From Tolumonas osonensis (lineage in GTDB: Bacteria > Pseudomonadota > Gammaproteobacteria > Enterobacterales > Aeromonadaceae): 64,000 nt of DNA. The DNA lies in contig NZ_JACHGR010000001.1 of NCBI RefSeq assembly GCF_014202415.1, positions 248,001 through 312,000 of the forward strand. The letters run 5' to 3'. The number at the start of each line of letters is the position of its first letter. Positions within the stretch are counted from its first letter, which is position 1. The notes below the pieces were generated by a model. That model saw only the letters and a program-made list of their open reading frames with translations. It was not told the DNA's origin and searched no databases. Made by a program: the position numbers and the translations under genes. Below are positions 9,479 through 21,352 of the stretch, piece by piece.

Positions 9479-10402
9479 TTATGCTAAAACAAGTCGGGTT
9501 CCGAAGTAAGCGATCGGTGATTTGGCGGCTTCTTCTTCGAAGGTCACCATCTCCCAAGCTTCGGCATCCGCCAGCAACGCGCGCAGCAGTTTGTTATTCA
9601 CTGCATGACCGGTTTTATAGGCGGTAAACTGACCGAGGATGCTGTGATTGCACATATACAGATCACCAATTGCATCCAGCAGCTTGTGTTTCACGAATTC
9701 GTCTTCGTAGCGCAGCCCTTCTTCGTTCAGTACACGGTAGTCATCCAGTACAACAGCGTTGTCCAGACTGCCACCCAGTGCCAGATTCTGAGAGTGCAGA
9801 TATTCGATATCCTTCATGAAACCAAAGGTTCTTGCCCGGCTGATTTCCTTGGCAAATTTACTGCCGGAAAAATCAAAGACCAGATGCTGGTTCTGTTTAT
9901 CAAACACCGGATGACGGAAGTCGATTTTTAAATCCATACGGAAACCGCGGTGGTAAGGCGCAAACTCGGCCCATTTGTCACCGTCTTCTACCCGTATTTT
10001 CTTTTTAATACGGATAAACTGTTTCGGTAAGGATTGTTCTTCGATACCACCAGACTGCAGCAGATAAATAAACGGATGCGCACTGCCATCCATTACTGGC
10101 ACTTCCGGTGCATCAACTTCAACATACAGGTTATCGATACCCAGTGAAGCCAGCGCTGCGGACAAATGTTCAACGGTGGAAATACGCACACCCTGTTCGT
10201 TAACCAGTGCTGTACACAGCACGGTATCACGCACAAATTGTGCATCCGCCCGCAGTTCAACTTCAGGTTGCAGATCGGTTCTGACGTAGACGATACCCGT
10301 ATTCACCGGCGCCGGACGGAATGTCAGCGACACTTTGCGGCCAGAGTGCAAACCCACTCCGGTGGCATGAACCGGTTGCTTGAGCGTACGTTGTCTAATC
10401 AT
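9479..10402 (-). CDS. lpxC: UDP-3-O-acyl-N-acetylglucosamine deacetylase LpxC
   Basis: A 307-residue zinc deacetylase, the committed step of lipid A synthesis. Visible features: MIRQRTLK start, [10 protein letters not shown], zinc ligand His79 in STVEHL, the HKLLDAIGD motif with a second His and the Asp ligand, and a catalytic His in [10 protein letters not shown]. The start at 10402 is preceded by GAGGATATTT; the frame is open further upstream but without homology. Its end ([13 protein letters not shown]) is near-standard; in E. coli the LpxC tail is recognised by FtsH. It is the last gene of the dcw series, 124 bp after ftsZ. Confidence 0.97.
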   Translation of the reverse strand: MIRQRTLKQPVHATGVGLHSGRKVSLTFRPAPVNTGIVYVRTDLQPEVELRADAQFVRDTVLCTALVNEQGVRISTVEHLSAALASLGIDNLYVEVDAPEVPVMDGSAHPFIYLLQSGGIEEQSLPKQFIRIKKKIRVEDGDKWAEFAPYHRGFRMDLKIDFRHPVFDKQNQHLVFDFSGSKFAKEISRARTFGFMKDIEYLHSQNLALGGSLDNAVVLDDYRVLNEEGLRYEDEFVKHKLLDAIGDLYMCNHSILGQFTAYKTGHAVNNKLLRALLADAEAWEMVTFEEEAAKSPIAYFGTRLVLA

Positions 10403-10526
10403 AAATATCCTCACCACAGACTTTCTGAGGCCATAGCCCGTCCGTGCCACTGTAACACAGCTGCCACATTGACGCTAATTTTTGTGCAGCTGCGCACATT
10501 CTCTTCTTATTTTAGCTTATCCGGTA

Positions 10527-11690
10527 TTAGTCAGCCTGCTTACGCAGGAAGGCTGGGATATCCAGATAATCCGGTTCGCTGCGTGGTTGCGGCTCAGCAT
10601 TCACGGTCTGTTGCTGAATCATGCGATCTTCATAACGAGGAGCATGAGTCTCGTGAATCATTGGACGCATCGGACGCTCGATCGCCGCTTTCTGTGCGTT
10701 TTTAACCAGAGTGATATCTGGCTTGCGTTCGTTACCGATACCGGTCGCGACCACAGTCACACGCAGTTCATCTTCCAGCGCAGGGTCAATCACGGCACCC
10801 ACCACCACAGTCGCGTTTTCAGAAGCAAACGCTTTAACCGCGTTACCCACGGTTTCGAATTCTTCCATGGTCACATCCAAACCTGCGGTGATGTTAACCA
10901 GAATACCTTTGGCGCCAGCCAGATCGATATCTTCCAGCAGCGGGCTGGAAATCGCTTTCTCTGCGGCTTCCTCGGCACGGTCATCGCCACGAGCAGAACC
11001 GGTACCCATCATGGCGGTACCCATTTCACGCATAACAGTACGTACGTCGGCGAAGTCCACGTTGATCAAACCAGGACGGGTGATCAGTTCAGCAATACCC
11101 TGTACCGCACCCAGCAATACATTGTTTGCCGCCTTGAAGGCATCCAGCAGACTGACGCCACGGCCCAGCACTTTCAGCAGTTTGTCATTCGGGATGGTGA
11201 TTAATGAGTCAACTTGTTTTGACAGTTCATCAATCCCCTGCAACGCATAACTCATGCGTTTTTTCCCTTCGAAATTGAAAGGCTTGGTCACCACGGCAAC
11301 TGTCAGAATGCCCAGTTCTTTCGCCACTTCCGCCACGATAGGCGCCGCACCGGTACCGGTACCGCCACCCATACCGGCCGCGATGAAGACCATGTCAGAA
11401 CCCGCCAGCATCTGACGAATATCATCCCGATTCTCCAGTGCAGCTTCACGGCCCACATCCGGATTCGCACCGGCACCCAGACCCTTGGTGATGTTGGCAC
11501 CAATCTGAATCGTGGTTTCAGCGCCGGAATTACGTAATGCCTGAGCATCCGTATTGATCGCTACGAAATGAACACCTTCGATGTTCTCACGTAACATGTG
11601 TTCAACAGCATTACCGCCACCACCACCGATGCCGATAACCTTAATCAGTGCATCATCACCCTGACTGCCAACCGGTTCAAATGTAAACAT
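10527..11690 (-). CDS. ftsZ: Cell division GTPase FtsZ
   Basis: A 387-residue tubulin-like GTPase that forms the cytokinetic Z-ring. The GTP-binding tubulin signature GGGTGTG is near residue 105, the T1 loop is [10 protein letters not shown], and the synergy segment [11 protein letters not shown] is intact. The extreme C-terminus [11 protein letters not shown] is the peptide that binds FtsA and ZipA. GGAGAG precedes ATG 11690, which gives the canonical start MFTFEPV. It lies 36 bp after ftsA. Confidence 0.98.
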   Translation of the reverse strand: MFTFEPVGSQGDDALIKVIGIGGGGGNAVEHMLRENIEGVHFVAINTDAQALRNSGAETTIQIGANITKGLGAGANPDVGREAALENRDDIRQMLAGSDMVFIAAGMGGGTGTGAAPIVAEVAKELGILTVAVVTKPFNFEGKKRMSYALQGIDELSKQVDSLITIPNDKLLKVLGRGVSLLDAFKAANNVLLGAVQGIAELITRPGLINVDFADVRTVMREMGTAMMGTGSARGDDRAEEAAEKAISSPLLEDIDLAGAKGILVNITAGLDVTMEEFETVGNAVKAFASENATVVVGAVIDPALEDELRVTVVATGIGNERKPDITLVKNAQKAAIERPMRPMIHETHAPRYEDRMIQQQTVNAEPQPRSEPDYLDIPAFLRKQAD

Positions 11691-11726
11691 GATTATCTCT
11701 CCGCCATTGCTTCGCTTTCGCAAAAA

Positions 11727-12983
11727 CTAGAATTCGCCTTTTAACCAGTTAGTGACACGTTTGAACCAACCAGTCACACTGGCTTTTTCACGTACATCCA
11801 CCACGGTTTGTCCCTGATGCAATTTACCGTATTGCAATAGCCCGACTGCTGTTGCGTAAGCCGGAGCTTCCACATAATCAGTCAGACCCCGAATATTGGT
11901 CGGGTGGCCGATACGAACCTGGCACTGGAATACCTGTTCGGCACACTCGACGATCCCTTCAATTTCTGCTGCGCCACCGGTTAATACAACGCCGGCTGCC
12001 AGCTGATGTTTCACGCCCTGCGCTCTCAGTTCGGACTGAACCCGCATGATTTCATCATGCACCATACCAAGCAGCTCGGTATAACGGGGCTCAATCACTT
12101 CTGCCAGCGTCTGACGCTGTAAGCTACGCGCAGGACGACCGCCAACACTAGGTACTTCAATGGTGTCTTCTTTACTCACCAGACGACCTAATGCGCAGCC
12201 ATAACGCATTTTAATGGCTTCCGCATCCACAGGCGGGGTACCAAACGCATAGGCAATATCGCTGGTCACAGCCTGGCCCGCGTAAGGAATCACCTTGCTG
12301 TAGCGTAATGCGCCGCCGGTAAAGATCGCGATATCCATCGTACCGCCACCAATATCAACAACACAGACCCCTAATTCTTTTTCATCATCGGTTAATACGG
12401 CATAACTGGATGCCAGTGCCGAGAAGATGATCTGATCCACTTTTAATCCGACCCGTTCCACACATTTTTCAATGTTGCGGGCCATGTCGTTATGGCAGGT
12501 GATCAGGTGCACTTTGGCCCCCATACGAACACCGGACAAGCCGATCGGATTTTTTATGCCTTCCTGATAATCAATCGAGTATTCCTGCGGAATGACGTGC
12601 AGCACCCGGTGCTCTTCCGGCAAACGGACTGATTTCGCTGTATGGATAACATTATCCACGTCTTCCTGCGTCACTTCTTCATCAGAAATAGGAACTATGC
12701 CCTTTTCATTCCGGCATTCAATATGTTTTCCGGAGATACCAAGAAAAACTGATGAAATATGGCATTGAGCCATCATTTCAGCTTCTTCTACCGCGCGCTG
12801 CAGGGATTTGACGACGGATTCCAGATCGTTGACGCCACCTTTATCCATGCCTTTGGCGGCATGGGTTCCCAGACCAACAATATTGACCTCTCCATCAGGC
12901 AGCACTTCACCAACCAGAACCGCAATTTTGGTTGTACCTATATCAAGTCCGACTATCAGATTTCTGTCTGGGGTTTTGGTCAT
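11727..12983 (-). CDS. ftsA: Cell division protein FtsA
   Basis: A 418-residue actin-fold ATPase that tethers FtsZ to the membrane. It has the N-terminal phosphate loop VGLDIGTTK, the second phosphate motif VVDIGGGTMDIA, the adenosine motif LTGGAAEIEG, and a C-terminal amphipathic membrane-targeting helix (WFKRVTNWLKGEF). ATG 12983 has AAGGGAG five bases upstream; two GTG codons just before it are less likely. Its 5' end overlaps the 3' end of ftsQ by 41 bp, suggesting coupling. Confidence 0.97.
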   Translation of the reverse strand: MTKTPDRNLIVGLDIGTTKIAVLVGEVLPDGEVNIVGLGTHAAKGMDKGGVNDLESVVKSLQRAVEEAEMMAQCHISSVFLGISGKHIECRNEKGIVPISDEEVTQEDVDNVIHTAKSVRLPEEHRVLHVIPQEYSIDYQEGIKNPIGLSGVRMGAKVHLITCHNDMARNIEKCVERVGLKVDQIIFSALASSYAVLTDDEKELGVCVVDIGGGTMDIAIFTGGALRYSKVIPYAGQAVTSDIAYAFGTPPVDAEAIKMRYGCALGRLVSKEDTIEVPSVGGRPARSLQRQTLAEVIEPRYTELLGMVHDEIMRVQSELRAQGVKHQLAAGVVLTGGAAEIEGIVECAEQVFQCQVRIGHPTNIRGLTDYVEAPAYATAVGLLQYGKLHQGQTVVDVREKASVTGWFKRVTNWLKGEF

Positions 12984-13779
12984 CACCACTCCCTTCTTGT
13001 TGTTTCCAGCTGACGGCTACCCCAGTGTCATAACGAAGATCGATATAATCGATCAGTTCCCTATTTTCCAGCTGCGGATAAACATCAATAAATTGTTGTA
13101 ATTTCACCAGCATTTCATTCCGGCCGAGGATCAATTTCAGCCCTGATGCCAGTTTTATCTCCCATGAGTGACGGTTAGTCATATGAACCGCCGCTACATG
13201 GTAGCCATTCAATGCGAGCACACGTTCAAACTGCTGGTACTGATCCCAGATTTTCCCGGCCATATTGTCCGGGCCGGACAGTTGCACCAGCGGTTTATTC
13301 AGTCTGTCTCGCGGCGCCTTGAAAATCGTGCCGCGGACACTGAGTAAACGATCATCCCCCCACAGTGCGCACGGGGTTTGCTCAACTATATAAACATACA
13401 GCAACGCGGGCCAGCGTTTACGCACAGAAGACTGATAAACCCACGGTAACTCTTCAACTTCCTTCTGCAGCTGATTCACATCCAGCGTGAAGAAGTTATT
13501 AGTCTCGGGATTAGTCGCCAGTACCTTACGGACCTCATCCGTATTGACATACTCCAGGTCACCCTGCAGCACTAATCCGCTAACCGGTATTTTATCTTCA
13601 TCAAACAGCCAGCGGCGAATATCTGACGCCGTTGACCATAATCCGCAGACAACCGAAATAAAAAACACCAGCCCGAACAAGAATTCACCACGGGTACGGG
13701 TGGTTGTTTCCGTTGTCTGCCTGCGACCGCCGACCGGCGCTGAATCCTGTTCATCGGAGGTTAATCGCGCCTGTCGCAC
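12943..13779 (-). CDS. ftsQ: Cell division protein FtsQ
   Basis: A 278-residue bitopic inner-membrane protein linking early and late divisome proteins (partners FtsB and FtsL). It has a cytoplasmic N-terminus rich in Arg/Thr, one membrane span at about residues 33-52 (FLFGLVFFISVVCGLW), a POTRA domain (about 64-130) and the FtsQ/DivIB beta domain. The start is GTG (13777-13779) with AAGGTG upstream; a nearby ATG is out of frame and stops quickly. There is no ddl gene between murC and ftsQ, unlike E. coli. Confidence 0.95.
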   Translation of the reverse strand: MRQARLTSDEQDSAPVGGRRQTTETTTRTRGEFLFGLVFFISVVCGLWSTASDIRRWLFDEDKIPVSGLVLQGDLEYVNTDEVRKVLATNPETNNFFTLDVNQLQKEVEELPWVYQSSVRKRWPALLYVYIVEQTPCALWGDDRLLSVRGTIFKAPRDRLNKPLVQLSGPDNMAGKIWDQYQQFERVLALNGYHVAAVHMTNRHSWEIKLASGLKLILGRNEMLVKLQQFIDVYPQLENRELIDYIDLRYDTGVAVSWKQQEGSGDDQNPRQKSDSRT

Positions 13780-13891
13780 ATCTTCACCTTAACCAATATT
13801 CATGTCCGGATTGACGCAGCATTATAGCTGTACGCCATGATCGGTCAAAACCACAAAGACTCAAAAAAGTCCAATTCATCAATTAGTATAG

Positions 13892-15346
13892 CTAAATTGT
13901 TGTTTTCATCTCATTTATATTCAGTTTCAGCTCTGCCAATTTGCGGCAGAGTTGTCCGACATTACCTGCGCCCTGGGTCAGAACGACATCACCGTCCTTC
14001 AGTACATCCGCCAGAACGGCCGGAACTTCGGCTGGTGTGGCAACAAAAATAGGATCCAGCGTACCCCGCTGCCGGATGGAACGGCACAAGCTGCGGCCGT
14101 CTGCACCAGGGATTGGATCTTCACCCGCGGCATAGACATCCAGCATGATCAGCACATCCACTTTTGCCAGCACCTCAGCGAAGTCATCGTATAAATCGCG
14201 GGTACGGGTATAACGGTGCGGCTGGAAAATCAGCACCAGCCGGCGTTCAGGCCACGCAGCGCGCGCAGCGGCCAGGGTCGCACGGACTTCCGTCGGATGA
14301 TGGCCATAATCATCCACTAATAATACCTCGCCGGCACCGGTGTCAAATTCACCATATTGCTGGAAACGACGGCCAACACCGGCAAACTGGGCCAGTGCAT
14401 CGACAATAGCGCCAGTAGAGATCTGATCTTCCCGGGCTACGGCAACTGCAGCGGCGGCATTCAGTGCATTGTGACGCCCTGGCAGATTGAGACGCAGCGG
14501 CAACACAGAACCATCCTGTAACCGCAACTGGAAACGACTCTGACTGCCTTCCTGAACAAATTCCTGTACCTGAATATCCGCATCTTCGCTATAGCCATAG
14601 GTGATCGTGGCGCGGCCAATTTCCGGTAGCAATCCCCGGATCACCGGATCATCGATACAGACGACCGCCAATCCGTAGAACGGCAGGTTATGCAGAAACT
14701 CCAGGAATGTCGCCCGCAGTTTGGTGAAATCACCGCCATACGTGTCCATATGGTCAGCTTCGATATTTGTCACGACCGCGACCAGCGGCTGCAAATGCAG
14801 GAAAGAGGCATCGCTTTCGTCTGCTTCCGCAATCAGATAGCGACTGGTCCCCAGACGCGCATTGGTTCCGGCACTATTCAGCAGTCCACCGATAACAAAG
14901 GTAGGATCGGCGCCGGCCTGGGCATAGACACTGGCAATCAGACTGGTAGTCGTTGTTTTGCCATGGGTACCGGCAATCGCAATGCCATGCCGGTAGCGCA
15001 TCAGCTCCGCCAGCATTTCCGCACGACGTACTACCGGGATACGTAATTCATGGGCCGCCATGACTTCCGGGTTATCGGCATGGATGGCCGTAGAAACCAC
15101 CACCACACTGGCACCCTGTACATTTTCGGCTTTATGGCCAATATGAATTTCAGCGCCTAATGATGCCAGATGCTCAGTCACCCGGTTATTCGCAATATCA
15201 GAACCACTGATCTGATAGCCTTCGTTAGCCAGAACTTCAGCAATACCACCCATCCCTGCACCACCGATACCAATAAAGTGGATTCGGCGTACCCGGCGCA
15301 TTTCCGGAATCATGGTTCTTAATTTGGCTAACTCAACCTTTGTCAT
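13892..15346 (-). CDS. murC: UDP-N-acetylmuramate-L-alanine ligase MurC
   Basis: A 484-residue Mur ligase that adds L-Ala to UDP-MurNAc, the first amino acid of the stem peptide. The N-terminal Rossmann motif is [17 protein letters not shown]; the ATP loop is [11 protein letters not shown]; the central EADESDASF and the C-terminal [11 protein letters not shown] are the MurC signatures. It starts 18 bp after murG. The 112 bp between murC and ftsQ hold no gene. Confidence 0.97.
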   Translation of the reverse strand: MTKVELAKLRTMIPEMRRVRRIHFIGIGGAGMGGIAEVLANEGYQISGSDIANNRVTEHLASLGAEIHIGHKAENVQGASVVVVSTAIHADNPEVMAAHELRIPVVRRAEMLAELMRYRHGIAIAGTHGKTTTTSLIASVYAQAGADPTFVIGGLLNSAGTNARLGTSRYLIAEADESDASFLHLQPLVAVVTNIEADHMDTYGGDFTKLRATFLEFLHNLPFYGLAVVCIDDPVIRGLLPEIGRATITYGYSEDADIQVQEFVQEGSQSRFQLRLQDGSVLPLRLNLPGRHNALNAAAAVAVAREDQISTGAIVDALAQFAGVGRRFQQYGEFDTGAGEVLLVDDYGHHPTEVRATLAAARAAWPERRLVLIFQPHRYTRTRDLYDDFAEVLAKVDVLIMLDVYAAGEDPIPGADGRSLCRSIRQRGTLDPIFVATPAEVPAVLADVLKDGDVVLTQGAGNVGQLCRKLAELKLNINEMKTTI

Positions 15347-15364
15347 CTACGTTTTGTCTCTTAA

Positions 15365-16432
15365 TTAAATTAGTGCTTTGCATTCACTTACCACACGATC
15401 AGTAGCATCAAGAATCGCTGCTGAACGGGAAAGCTGAGCCATTTTTTGTAACTGTCGCGGATCAGCCTGCCACTGTGCGAGCAAGGCCGCCAGTTTATCC
15501 GCTGTCATCTCTTTTTGTGGCAGCAGTACAGCGGCTCCTTGCCGGGTCAGGCTTTCCGCATTACGGGTCTGATGATCATCAACCGCGTGCGGCAATGGAA
15601 TAAAGATGGCCGGGACGCCGGCGGCAGCCACTTCTGCCACGGTCAAGGCACCGGCACGGCAAATTAATACGTCCGCCCATTCATAGGCAGCCGCCATGTC
15701 AGTGATAAAATCCATCACGCTGACCGTCGTCACACCCAGTGACTGATAAAGTTCACTGACGGTAGCCATATTTCCCTTGCCACACTGATGGTGGACATCA
15801 ATATTGTTCAGTTTCGCCAGCGCATGCGGCACGATCTGATTTAACGGTCTCGCCCCCAGGCTGCCACCGACAATCAGGACTTTCAGCGGATCGCCGCTCT
15901 GATAGCGTTTTGGCGCTGTCCGGGCCAGTTGCAGAAATTCCTCACGAACCGGATTACCCACTATCCGGGCACGCTCGCTGAGCGGAAAAGCGCCTTCAAA
16001 TCCCATCAGAATGCGGGTGGCAATTTTAGACAACAGACGGTTCGTCAATCCGGCAGCAGCGTTCTGTTCATGCAGGACCAGCGGGATCCCCAGTAATTTG
16101 GCCGCAACACCACCCGGGCCGGCAGCATATCCGCCCATACCCAATACCACATCGGGTTTGAGACGTCGCAGGATCATCAGTGCCTGTAAAACCGCCTTGC
16201 AGATCTGAAACGGCGCCAGCAATTTGCGGATCAGTCCGTGGTTACGTAATCCGCGGATGTTAATGAACTCGATCGGAAAACCATGCGCCGGTACCAGGTC
16301 GGCTTCCATGCGATCCGGGGTGCCCAGCCAGTGAATCTGCCAGCCATCCGCCTGCAGACGATGCGCCACCGCCAGCCCCGGAAATACATGCCCACCGGTA
16401 CCCCCGGCCATGATAACGATAGAACGACTCAT
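15365..16432 (-). CDS. murG: Lipid II synthase MurG
   Basis: A 355-residue GT-B glycosyltransferase at the inner face of the membrane. It adds GlcNAc from UDP-GlcNAc to lipid I, making lipid II. The N-terminal glycine loop [14 protein letters not shown] and a second loop [12 protein letters not shown] are intact, as is the nucleotide-sugar binding segment [11 protein letters not shown]. Its ATG overlaps the ftsW stop by 4 bases. Confidence 0.97.
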   Translation of the reverse strand: MSRSIVIMAGGTGGHVFPGLAVAHRLQADGWQIHWLGTPDRMEADLVPAHGFPIEFINIRGLRNHGLIRKLLAPFQICKAVLQALMILRRLKPDVVLGMGGYAAGPGGVAAKLLGIPLVLHEQNAAAGLTNRLLSKIATRILMGFEGAFPLSERARIVGNPVREEFLQLARTAPKRYQSGDPLKVLIVGGSLGARPLNQIVPHALAKLNNIDVHHQCGKGNMATVSELYQSLGVTTVSVMDFITDMAAAYEWADVLICRAGALTVAEVAAAGVPAIFIPLPHAVDDHQTRNAESLTRQGAAVLLPQKEMTADKLAALLAQWQADPRQLQKMAQLSRSAAILDATDRVVSECKALI

Positions 16433-17607
16433 GCAGCCTCCCGCTGGATGACCTGACTGGTATCCAGCCGGCGCTCAAAATCAATCCGCAATAAAATAGC
16501 CACGGCCACAGTAATGGCAATCAGACTAGAACCACCGTAACTGACTAACGGTAGTGTTAACCCTTTGGTCGGTAACATGCCCGCCGCCGCACCGACGTTA
16601 ACCACGGTCTGAAAGCTAAACCAGATCCCAATACCGCAAGCCAGGTACCCTTCAAACAGCTTATTACGCAACAAGGCAGTCCGGCCAATATGTAATGCTT
16701 TCATGGCCAGCAGTAACTGCAGGAATAACACCACCAACACCCCGAAATAACCCAGCTCCTCACCCAGAATGGCAAATACGAAATCGGTATGCGCTTCCGG
16801 CAGATAGGATAATTTCTGGACCGAATTGCCTAGCCCCTGACCAAAAAAACCACCCCGGCCAAACGCCATTAATGATTGCGTCAGCTGATAGCCGCTGCCA
16901 AAAGGATCGGCCCAGGGATCAAGAAACGAGGTCACACGACGCATACGATAGGGCTCAAAAATAATCAGCCCGACCAGCGCCGAAATCCCGGCGGCGATGA
17001 TGGCGATAAACTGAATGAGCTTGGCGCCGCCGATAAACAGCAGGCCGAAGGTACAGACAAACAGCACCACCACGGAACCCAGATCGGGTTGCGCCAGCAA
17101 CATAATCGCCAGCAGAAACACCACGCCCAGCGGCTTCAGAAAGCCAATGAAATGTCCCCGGACCTCATCGCTGCGGCGAACCAGATAACTGGCGATAAAA
17201 ACAATCAGGGCCAGTTTGGCCAGTTCTGCAGGCTGAATGTTGAAGAAACCGAACCCGATCCAGCGTTTGGCGCCGTTCACTGTACGGCCGACCGCAAGAA
17301 CTGCAAACAGCAGCCCCAGTGCACCGACCAGCAGCTGGCCACTCCACTTCTTCCAGCGATCAACCGGCAGATACAGTGTTCCGACACCAATCATCAGACA
17401 AAGAATCAGGAAAATCAGATGCCGCTTGGTGAAATAAAACATGTCACCACCCGGTCCTTCTTTGATTGATGCCGAAGCAACCATCATCAGGCCTATGCCC
17501 ATCAGAGAAAACATCAGCGCCAGCAGGCCACGATCATAAAAAGACGGTCTGGCAGGAACAAACCAGCGCCATACCGCCTGCATCATGGTCAGGAAGAACT
17601 GCTTCAT
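16429..17607 (-). CDS. ftsW: Septal peptidoglycan glycosyltransferase FtsW
   Basis: A 392-residue SEDS family protein with about ten membrane spans. FtsW polymerises septal glycan strands from lipid II together with FtsI. Family motifs seen: [27 protein letters not shown], and near the end [14 protein letters not shown]. The N-terminal extension of about 35 residues before the first span is usual for FtsW and not RodA. It overlaps murD and murG by 4 bases each. Confidence 0.96.
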   Translation of the reverse strand: MKQFFLTMMQAVWRWFVPARPSFYDRGLLALMFSLMGIGLMMVASASIKEGPGGDMFYFTKRHLIFLILCLMIGVGTLYLPVDRWKKWSGQLLVGALGLLFAVLAVGRTVNGAKRWIGFGFFNIQPAELAKLALIVFIASYLVRRSDEVRGHFIGFLKPLGVVFLLAIMLLAQPDLGSVVVLFVCTFGLLFIGGAKLIQFIAIIAAGISALVGLIIFEPYRMRRVTSFLDPWADPFGSGYQLTQSLMAFGRGGFFGQGLGNSVQKLSYLPEAHTDFVFAILGEELGYFGVLVVLFLQLLLAMKALHIGRTALLRNKLFEGYLACGIGIWFSFQTVVNVGAAAGMLPTKGLTLPLVSYGGSSLIAITVAVAILLRIDFERRLDTSQVIQREAA

Positions 17608-18896
17608 AGTGCATTCACCAGATCGGCGAACCGCTGACCGCGTTGCTCAAAATTACGGAACTGATCCAGACTGGCACAGGCCGGAGCCAGCAACACCCAG
17701 TCACCGGGCTGAACTTCAGCCGCAACAGAACGAACCGCTGCATCCAGATCAGCCACTCGTTGGGTATTATCAGCCAGCTTCATCAGAATATCCGCGTCCT
17801 GACCAAAGCAAACCATCCGGTAAATCTGACCCGCTAATAGCGGCTGTAACGGGGAAAAATCCTGTCCTTTTCCCTGACCACCCGCCAGCAGCCACAGGCG
17901 GCCTTTGACACCTTCACTCACCCCGGCAACCGCTGCCAGCGTGGAACCAACATTGGTGGCTTTCGAATCGTTAATCCAGCGGACGCCATTGACCTCACGG
18001 ACAAACTGGCAACGGTGAGGCAAACCCGCAAAGGAATGCAGAACCGCTAACTGCGCAGCCTGCGGAATGTTGACTGCATCAGCCAGCGCCATCGCCGCCA
18101 GCGCATTCATCTGGTTGTGTGCACCCACGATATTGAGTTCTGCAACCGCCAGTACCGGTTTGCCATCAACACTCAGCCACAAACCGTCATCCTGCTGAAC
18201 ACGGCCATAAGAGTCGCTGTTCAGACCAAAACTTTTCCAGTACGCCTGTTCTGGCGGAATGGTGGCGGCGTCATCACGGTTAATGACAATGTGGCTGGCA
18301 TGATTAAAAATGCGCTGCTTTGCTTTCAGATAACCGGCCATACCATCATACCGATCCAGATGATCTTCACTCAGGTTCAGAATGGTGGCCGCGGCAGGTT
18401 GCAGTGATGAGGTGGTTTCCAGCTGAAAACTGGATAACTCCAGCACATATAAATCCGCCGGTTCCAGCAGTAAATCCAGCGCCGGAGTGCCGATGTTGCC
18501 GCCGACACCAACCCGGAACCCTGCCTGCTCTGCCATCAGACCAACCAGGGTGGTCACCGTGCTTTTACCGTTTGAACCGGTGATCGCGACCACCGGTGCT
18601 TTGGCTTCGCGGGCAAACAACTCGATATCACCGATAATCTCGACACCGGCAGCCTGCGCTGCCTGCAATGCCGGCGTTGCCAGCGCGATACCCGGACTGG
18701 CAACAATCAATGAGGCCGAACATAGAATTTCAGTGTCCAGCGGACCTGTAATCAGGCGGCAATCAGCCGGTAATGACTCTTTTCCCGGTGGATTGTCACG
18801 GGTATCCATAACCAGAGGTGTAATACCACGCTGACGGAAATACGTCACACAGGAAAGACCTGTTTTACCCAGACCGATGATTACAACCTGTTTCAT
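17604..18896 (-). CDS. murD: UDP-N-acetylmuramoylalanine-D-glutamate ligase MurD
   Basis: A 430-residue Mur ligase that adds D-Glu to UDP-MurNAc-L-Ala. It starts [14 protein letters not shown] (Rossmann loop), has the ATP loop [11 protein letters not shown], then [12 protein letters not shown], and [13 protein letters not shown], which is diagnostic of MurD. It is 6 bp downstream of mraY and overlaps ftsW by 4 bases. Confidence 0.97.
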   Translation of the reverse strand: MKQVVIIGLGKTGLSCVTYFRQRGITPLVMDTRDNPPGKESLPADCRLITGPLDTEILCSASLIVASPGIALATPALQAAQAAGVEIIGDIELFAREAKAPVVAITGSNGKSTVTTLVGLMAEQAGFRVGVGGNIGTPALDLLLEPADLYVLELSSFQLETTSSLQPAAATILNLSEDHLDRYDGMAGYLKAKQRIFNHASHIVINRDDAATIPPEQAYWKSFGLNSDSYGRVQQDDGLWLSVDGKPVLAVAELNIVGAHNQMNALAAMALADAVNIPQAAQLAVLHSFAGLPHRCQFVREVNGVRWINDSKATNVGSTLAAVAGVSEGVKGRLWLLAGGQGKGQDFSPLQPLLAGQIYRMVCFGQDADILMKLADNTQRVADLDAAVRSVAAEVQPGDWVLLAPACASLDQFRNFEQRGQRFADLVNAL

Positions 18897-18902
18897 CCGC
18901 GA

Positions 18903-19985
18903 CTACCTCAGTTTCAGAGTGACCAGACCCAGTAACACCAATACCAGCGTGATGATCCAGAAACGGACAATCACACGAGGTTCCGGCCAGCCTTTTAATT
19001 CATAATGATGGTGGATAGGAGCCATGCGGAAGATACGCTGGCCTCTCAGCTTGTAAGAGCCAACCTGCAAAATGACCGACATGGTTTCCATGACAAAGAC
19101 GCCGCCCATAATGAACAGCAGGAATTCCTGACGGACCAGGACGGCAATAATCCCCAGAATTGCACCCAACGCCAGTGAACCGACATCACCCATGAATACC
19201 TGTGCCGGATAGGTGTTAAACCAGAGGAAACCCAGACCAGCACCAATAATGGCGGTGCAGATCACCATCAGCTCAGACGCATTGGCAATATAGGGAATAT
19301 GCAGATAATTCGCGAAATTGACGTTACCGGTCGCCCAGGCAATCAGGGCAAAGCCAGCGGCGACCATGACGGTTGGCATGATGGCCAGGCCATCCAGACC
19401 ATCGGTCAGGTTAACTGCGTTGGAGGCACCCACGATCACAAAATAGGTCATCAGAACGAACAATAACCCCAACTGCGGCATGATGTCTTTGAAGAAAGGC
19501 ACCACCAGCGTGGTTTGTGCATCGGTAGTGGCTGTTGCATACAGGAAAAATGCGACTACCAGTGCAGATGCAGACTGCCAGAAGTATTTCCAGCGGGCAA
19601 TCAGGCCATCCGGATTTTTGCGGATCACTTTTCGATAGTCATCAACAAAACCGATTGTGCCGAAGCTGACCAGGACAAACAACACCACCCAGACATAGGG
19701 ATTACTGAGACGGGCCCACAGGATTACCGACAAAAAGATAGAAAGCAGGATCATGATCCCACCCATGGTCGGTGTACCCGCTTTGCTGAAATGCGATTCC
19801 GGGCCGTCGTTACGCACGACCTGCCCAATCTGCAGCAGTTGCAGACGACGGATCAGACGTGGTCCAATCCAGAGCGCAAATCCCAGTCCGGTCAGAATGG
19901 ACATAATGGCTCTGAAGGTCAGATACGAGACCACATGGAAAAAAGATAAATGGGGCGTTAACCACTCCGCCAGCCATACTAACAT
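18903..19985 (-). CDS. mraY: Phospho-MurNAc-pentapeptide translocase MraY
   Basis: A 360-residue enzyme with ten membrane spans that transfers phospho-MurNAc-pentapeptide to undecaprenyl phosphate, forming lipid I. Diagnostic segments: GTPTMGG near residue 70, [18 protein letters not shown] with catalytic Asp residues, [11 protein letters not shown], and the [11 protein letters not shown] loop near the end. Its 5' end overlaps murF by 7 bases. Confidence 0.97.
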   Translation of the reverse strand: MLVWLAEWLTPHLSFFHVVSYLTFRAIMSILTGLGFALWIGPRLIRRLQLLQIGQVVRNDGPESHFSKAGTPTMGGIMILLSIFLSVILWARLSNPYVWVVLFVLVSFGTIGFVDDYRKVIRKNPDGLIARWKYFWQSASALVVAFFLYATATTDAQTTLVVPFFKDIMPQLGLLFVLMTYFVIVGASNAVNLTDGLDGLAIMPTVMVAAGFALIAWATGNVNFANYLHIPYIANASELMVICTAIIGAGLGFLWFNTYPAQVFMGDVGSLALGAILGIIAVLVRQEFLLFIMGGVFVMETMSVILQVGSYKLRGQRIFRMAPIHHHYELKGWPEPRVIVRFWIITLVLVLLGLVTLKLR

Positions 19986-21352
19986 GCTTGTTCCTCACAG
20001 GATTTGACAAAAGTGACTACGTCTTCCATACGGGCACTACGCGCACCTTTGGCCAGAATCGTCACCGGTCGTTGTTGTTGCATTAATTCTTGCAGCGCCT
20101 GGTTCAGGCTGTCCTTATCGGAAAAATGCCGGCCACCCGCTGCCTCGGCAGTATGACGGGACAGTTCACCGACCGTCAGCACTGCATCCAGTTTTTTCAG
20201 ACGGGCATGTTCCCCAATCTGACGGTGCAAACTGGCTGCGTCTGCACCTAATTCACCCATATCACCAAACGCCAGTACCCGATATCCCGGCATAACAGAC
20301 AAGGTGTCGATGGCAGCCATAACCGACTGGACACTGGCATTGTAGGTATCATCGATCAGGGTGAGGTCATCAGATAGCTTCTGCACACAGAAACGCCCTT
20401 TAACCGGCAACATATTCGCCAGTCCGGACTGAACCTGTTCCAGCGACACGCCCAGTGAAGTGGTTACTGCGGCGGCGGCCAGCGCATTGCTGACATTGTG
20501 TATACCAGGGATTGGTAACTGAATTTCAGTCTGCCCCAATGGGGATATCAGGGTAAAACGGGCAATACCCTGTTCATCCTGCGTGATATGTTCGGCCCGG
20601 AAATCCGCTTTCGGATTTTCTAGACCAAAACTCAGCGTACGAACGGATAAAATTTCACGCCACCAGTCATAAAACTCACTGTCCGCATTAATCACCGCCG
20701 TACCACTCTCCGATAAACCGGAAAAAATTTCCGTTTTTGCCACAGCGACACCACGCAATGAGCCGAAACCGGCCAGATGGGCTGCTGCGACATTATTAAT
20801 CACGGCCACATCCGGTTTGACCAGTGATGTTGTCCAGGCAATCTCGCCGGGATGATTAGCACCCAGTTCGACGACAGCATACCGTTCATGGGGGGTTAAA
20901 CGCAGCAAGGTCTGAGGCACACCGATTTCATTGTTCAGGTTACCCTGGGTCGCCAGTACCGGTGCAATCTGCTGCAAAATGGCGGCGCACATCTCTTTTA
21001 ATGTGGTTTTGCCGCAACTGCCGGTAATCGCGACAATCTGCAGATCAAGCTGAGCCCGAACCCAGGCCGCAATCCGACCCAGCGCAATACGGGTATCCGC
21101 AACCAGAATCTGTGGAATCGCACTATCAGGTAACGGACGGGAAACCACAGCAGCCACCGCACCTTTAGTCGTGGCCTGATCGACGAACTTATGAGCATCA
21201 AAGCGCTCACCCAGCAGCGCCAGAAACAGAGCTCCCGCAGAAACTGTCCGGGTATCTGTACTGATATGGCTAACCTTTTGCGTTGCATCAGAGCAATTCA
21301 ATAATTGCCCGTCGGTCACCTGCGCTATTTGTGCTAACGTCATAGGTATCAT
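19979..21352 (-). CDS. murF: UDP-MurNAc-tripeptide:D-Ala-D-Ala ligase MurF
   Basis: A 457-residue Mur ligase that adds D-Ala-D-Ala to complete the pentapeptide. It has the substrate motif [10 protein letters not shown], the ATP loop [29 protein letters not shown], and [13 protein letters not shown]. It overlaps murE by 4 bases and mraY by 7. Since no ddl is present in this cluster, its D-Ala-D-Ala substrate must come from a ligase encoded elsewhere. Confidence 0.97.
   Translation of the reverse strand: MIPMTLAQIAQVTDGQLLNCSDATQKVSHISTDTRTVSAGALFLALLGERFDAHKFVDQATTKGAVAAVVSRPLPDSAIPQILVADTRIALGRIAAWVRAQLDLQIVAITGSCGKTTLKEMCAAILQQIAPVLATQGNLNNEIGVPQTLLRLTPHERYAVVELGANHPGEIAWTTSLVKPDVAVINNVAAAHLAGFGSLRGVAVAKTEIFSGLSESGTAVINADSEFYDWWREILSVRTLSFGLENPKADFRAEHITQDEQGIARFTLISPLGQTEIQLPIPGIHNVSNALAAAAVTTSLGVSLEQVQSGLANMLPVKGRFCVQKLSDDLTLIDDTYNASVQSVMAAIDTLSVMPGYRVLAFGDMGELGADAASLHRQIGEHARLKKLDAVLTVGELSRHTAEAAGGRHFSDKDSLNQALQELMQQQRPVTILAKGARSARMEDVVTFVKSCEEQAC

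Noticed and set aside
10470-10520. Terminator between ftsZ and lpxC
   Set aside because: A small inverted repeat (TGTGC/GCACA) is present but on the minus strand it is followed by an A-run, not a T-run.
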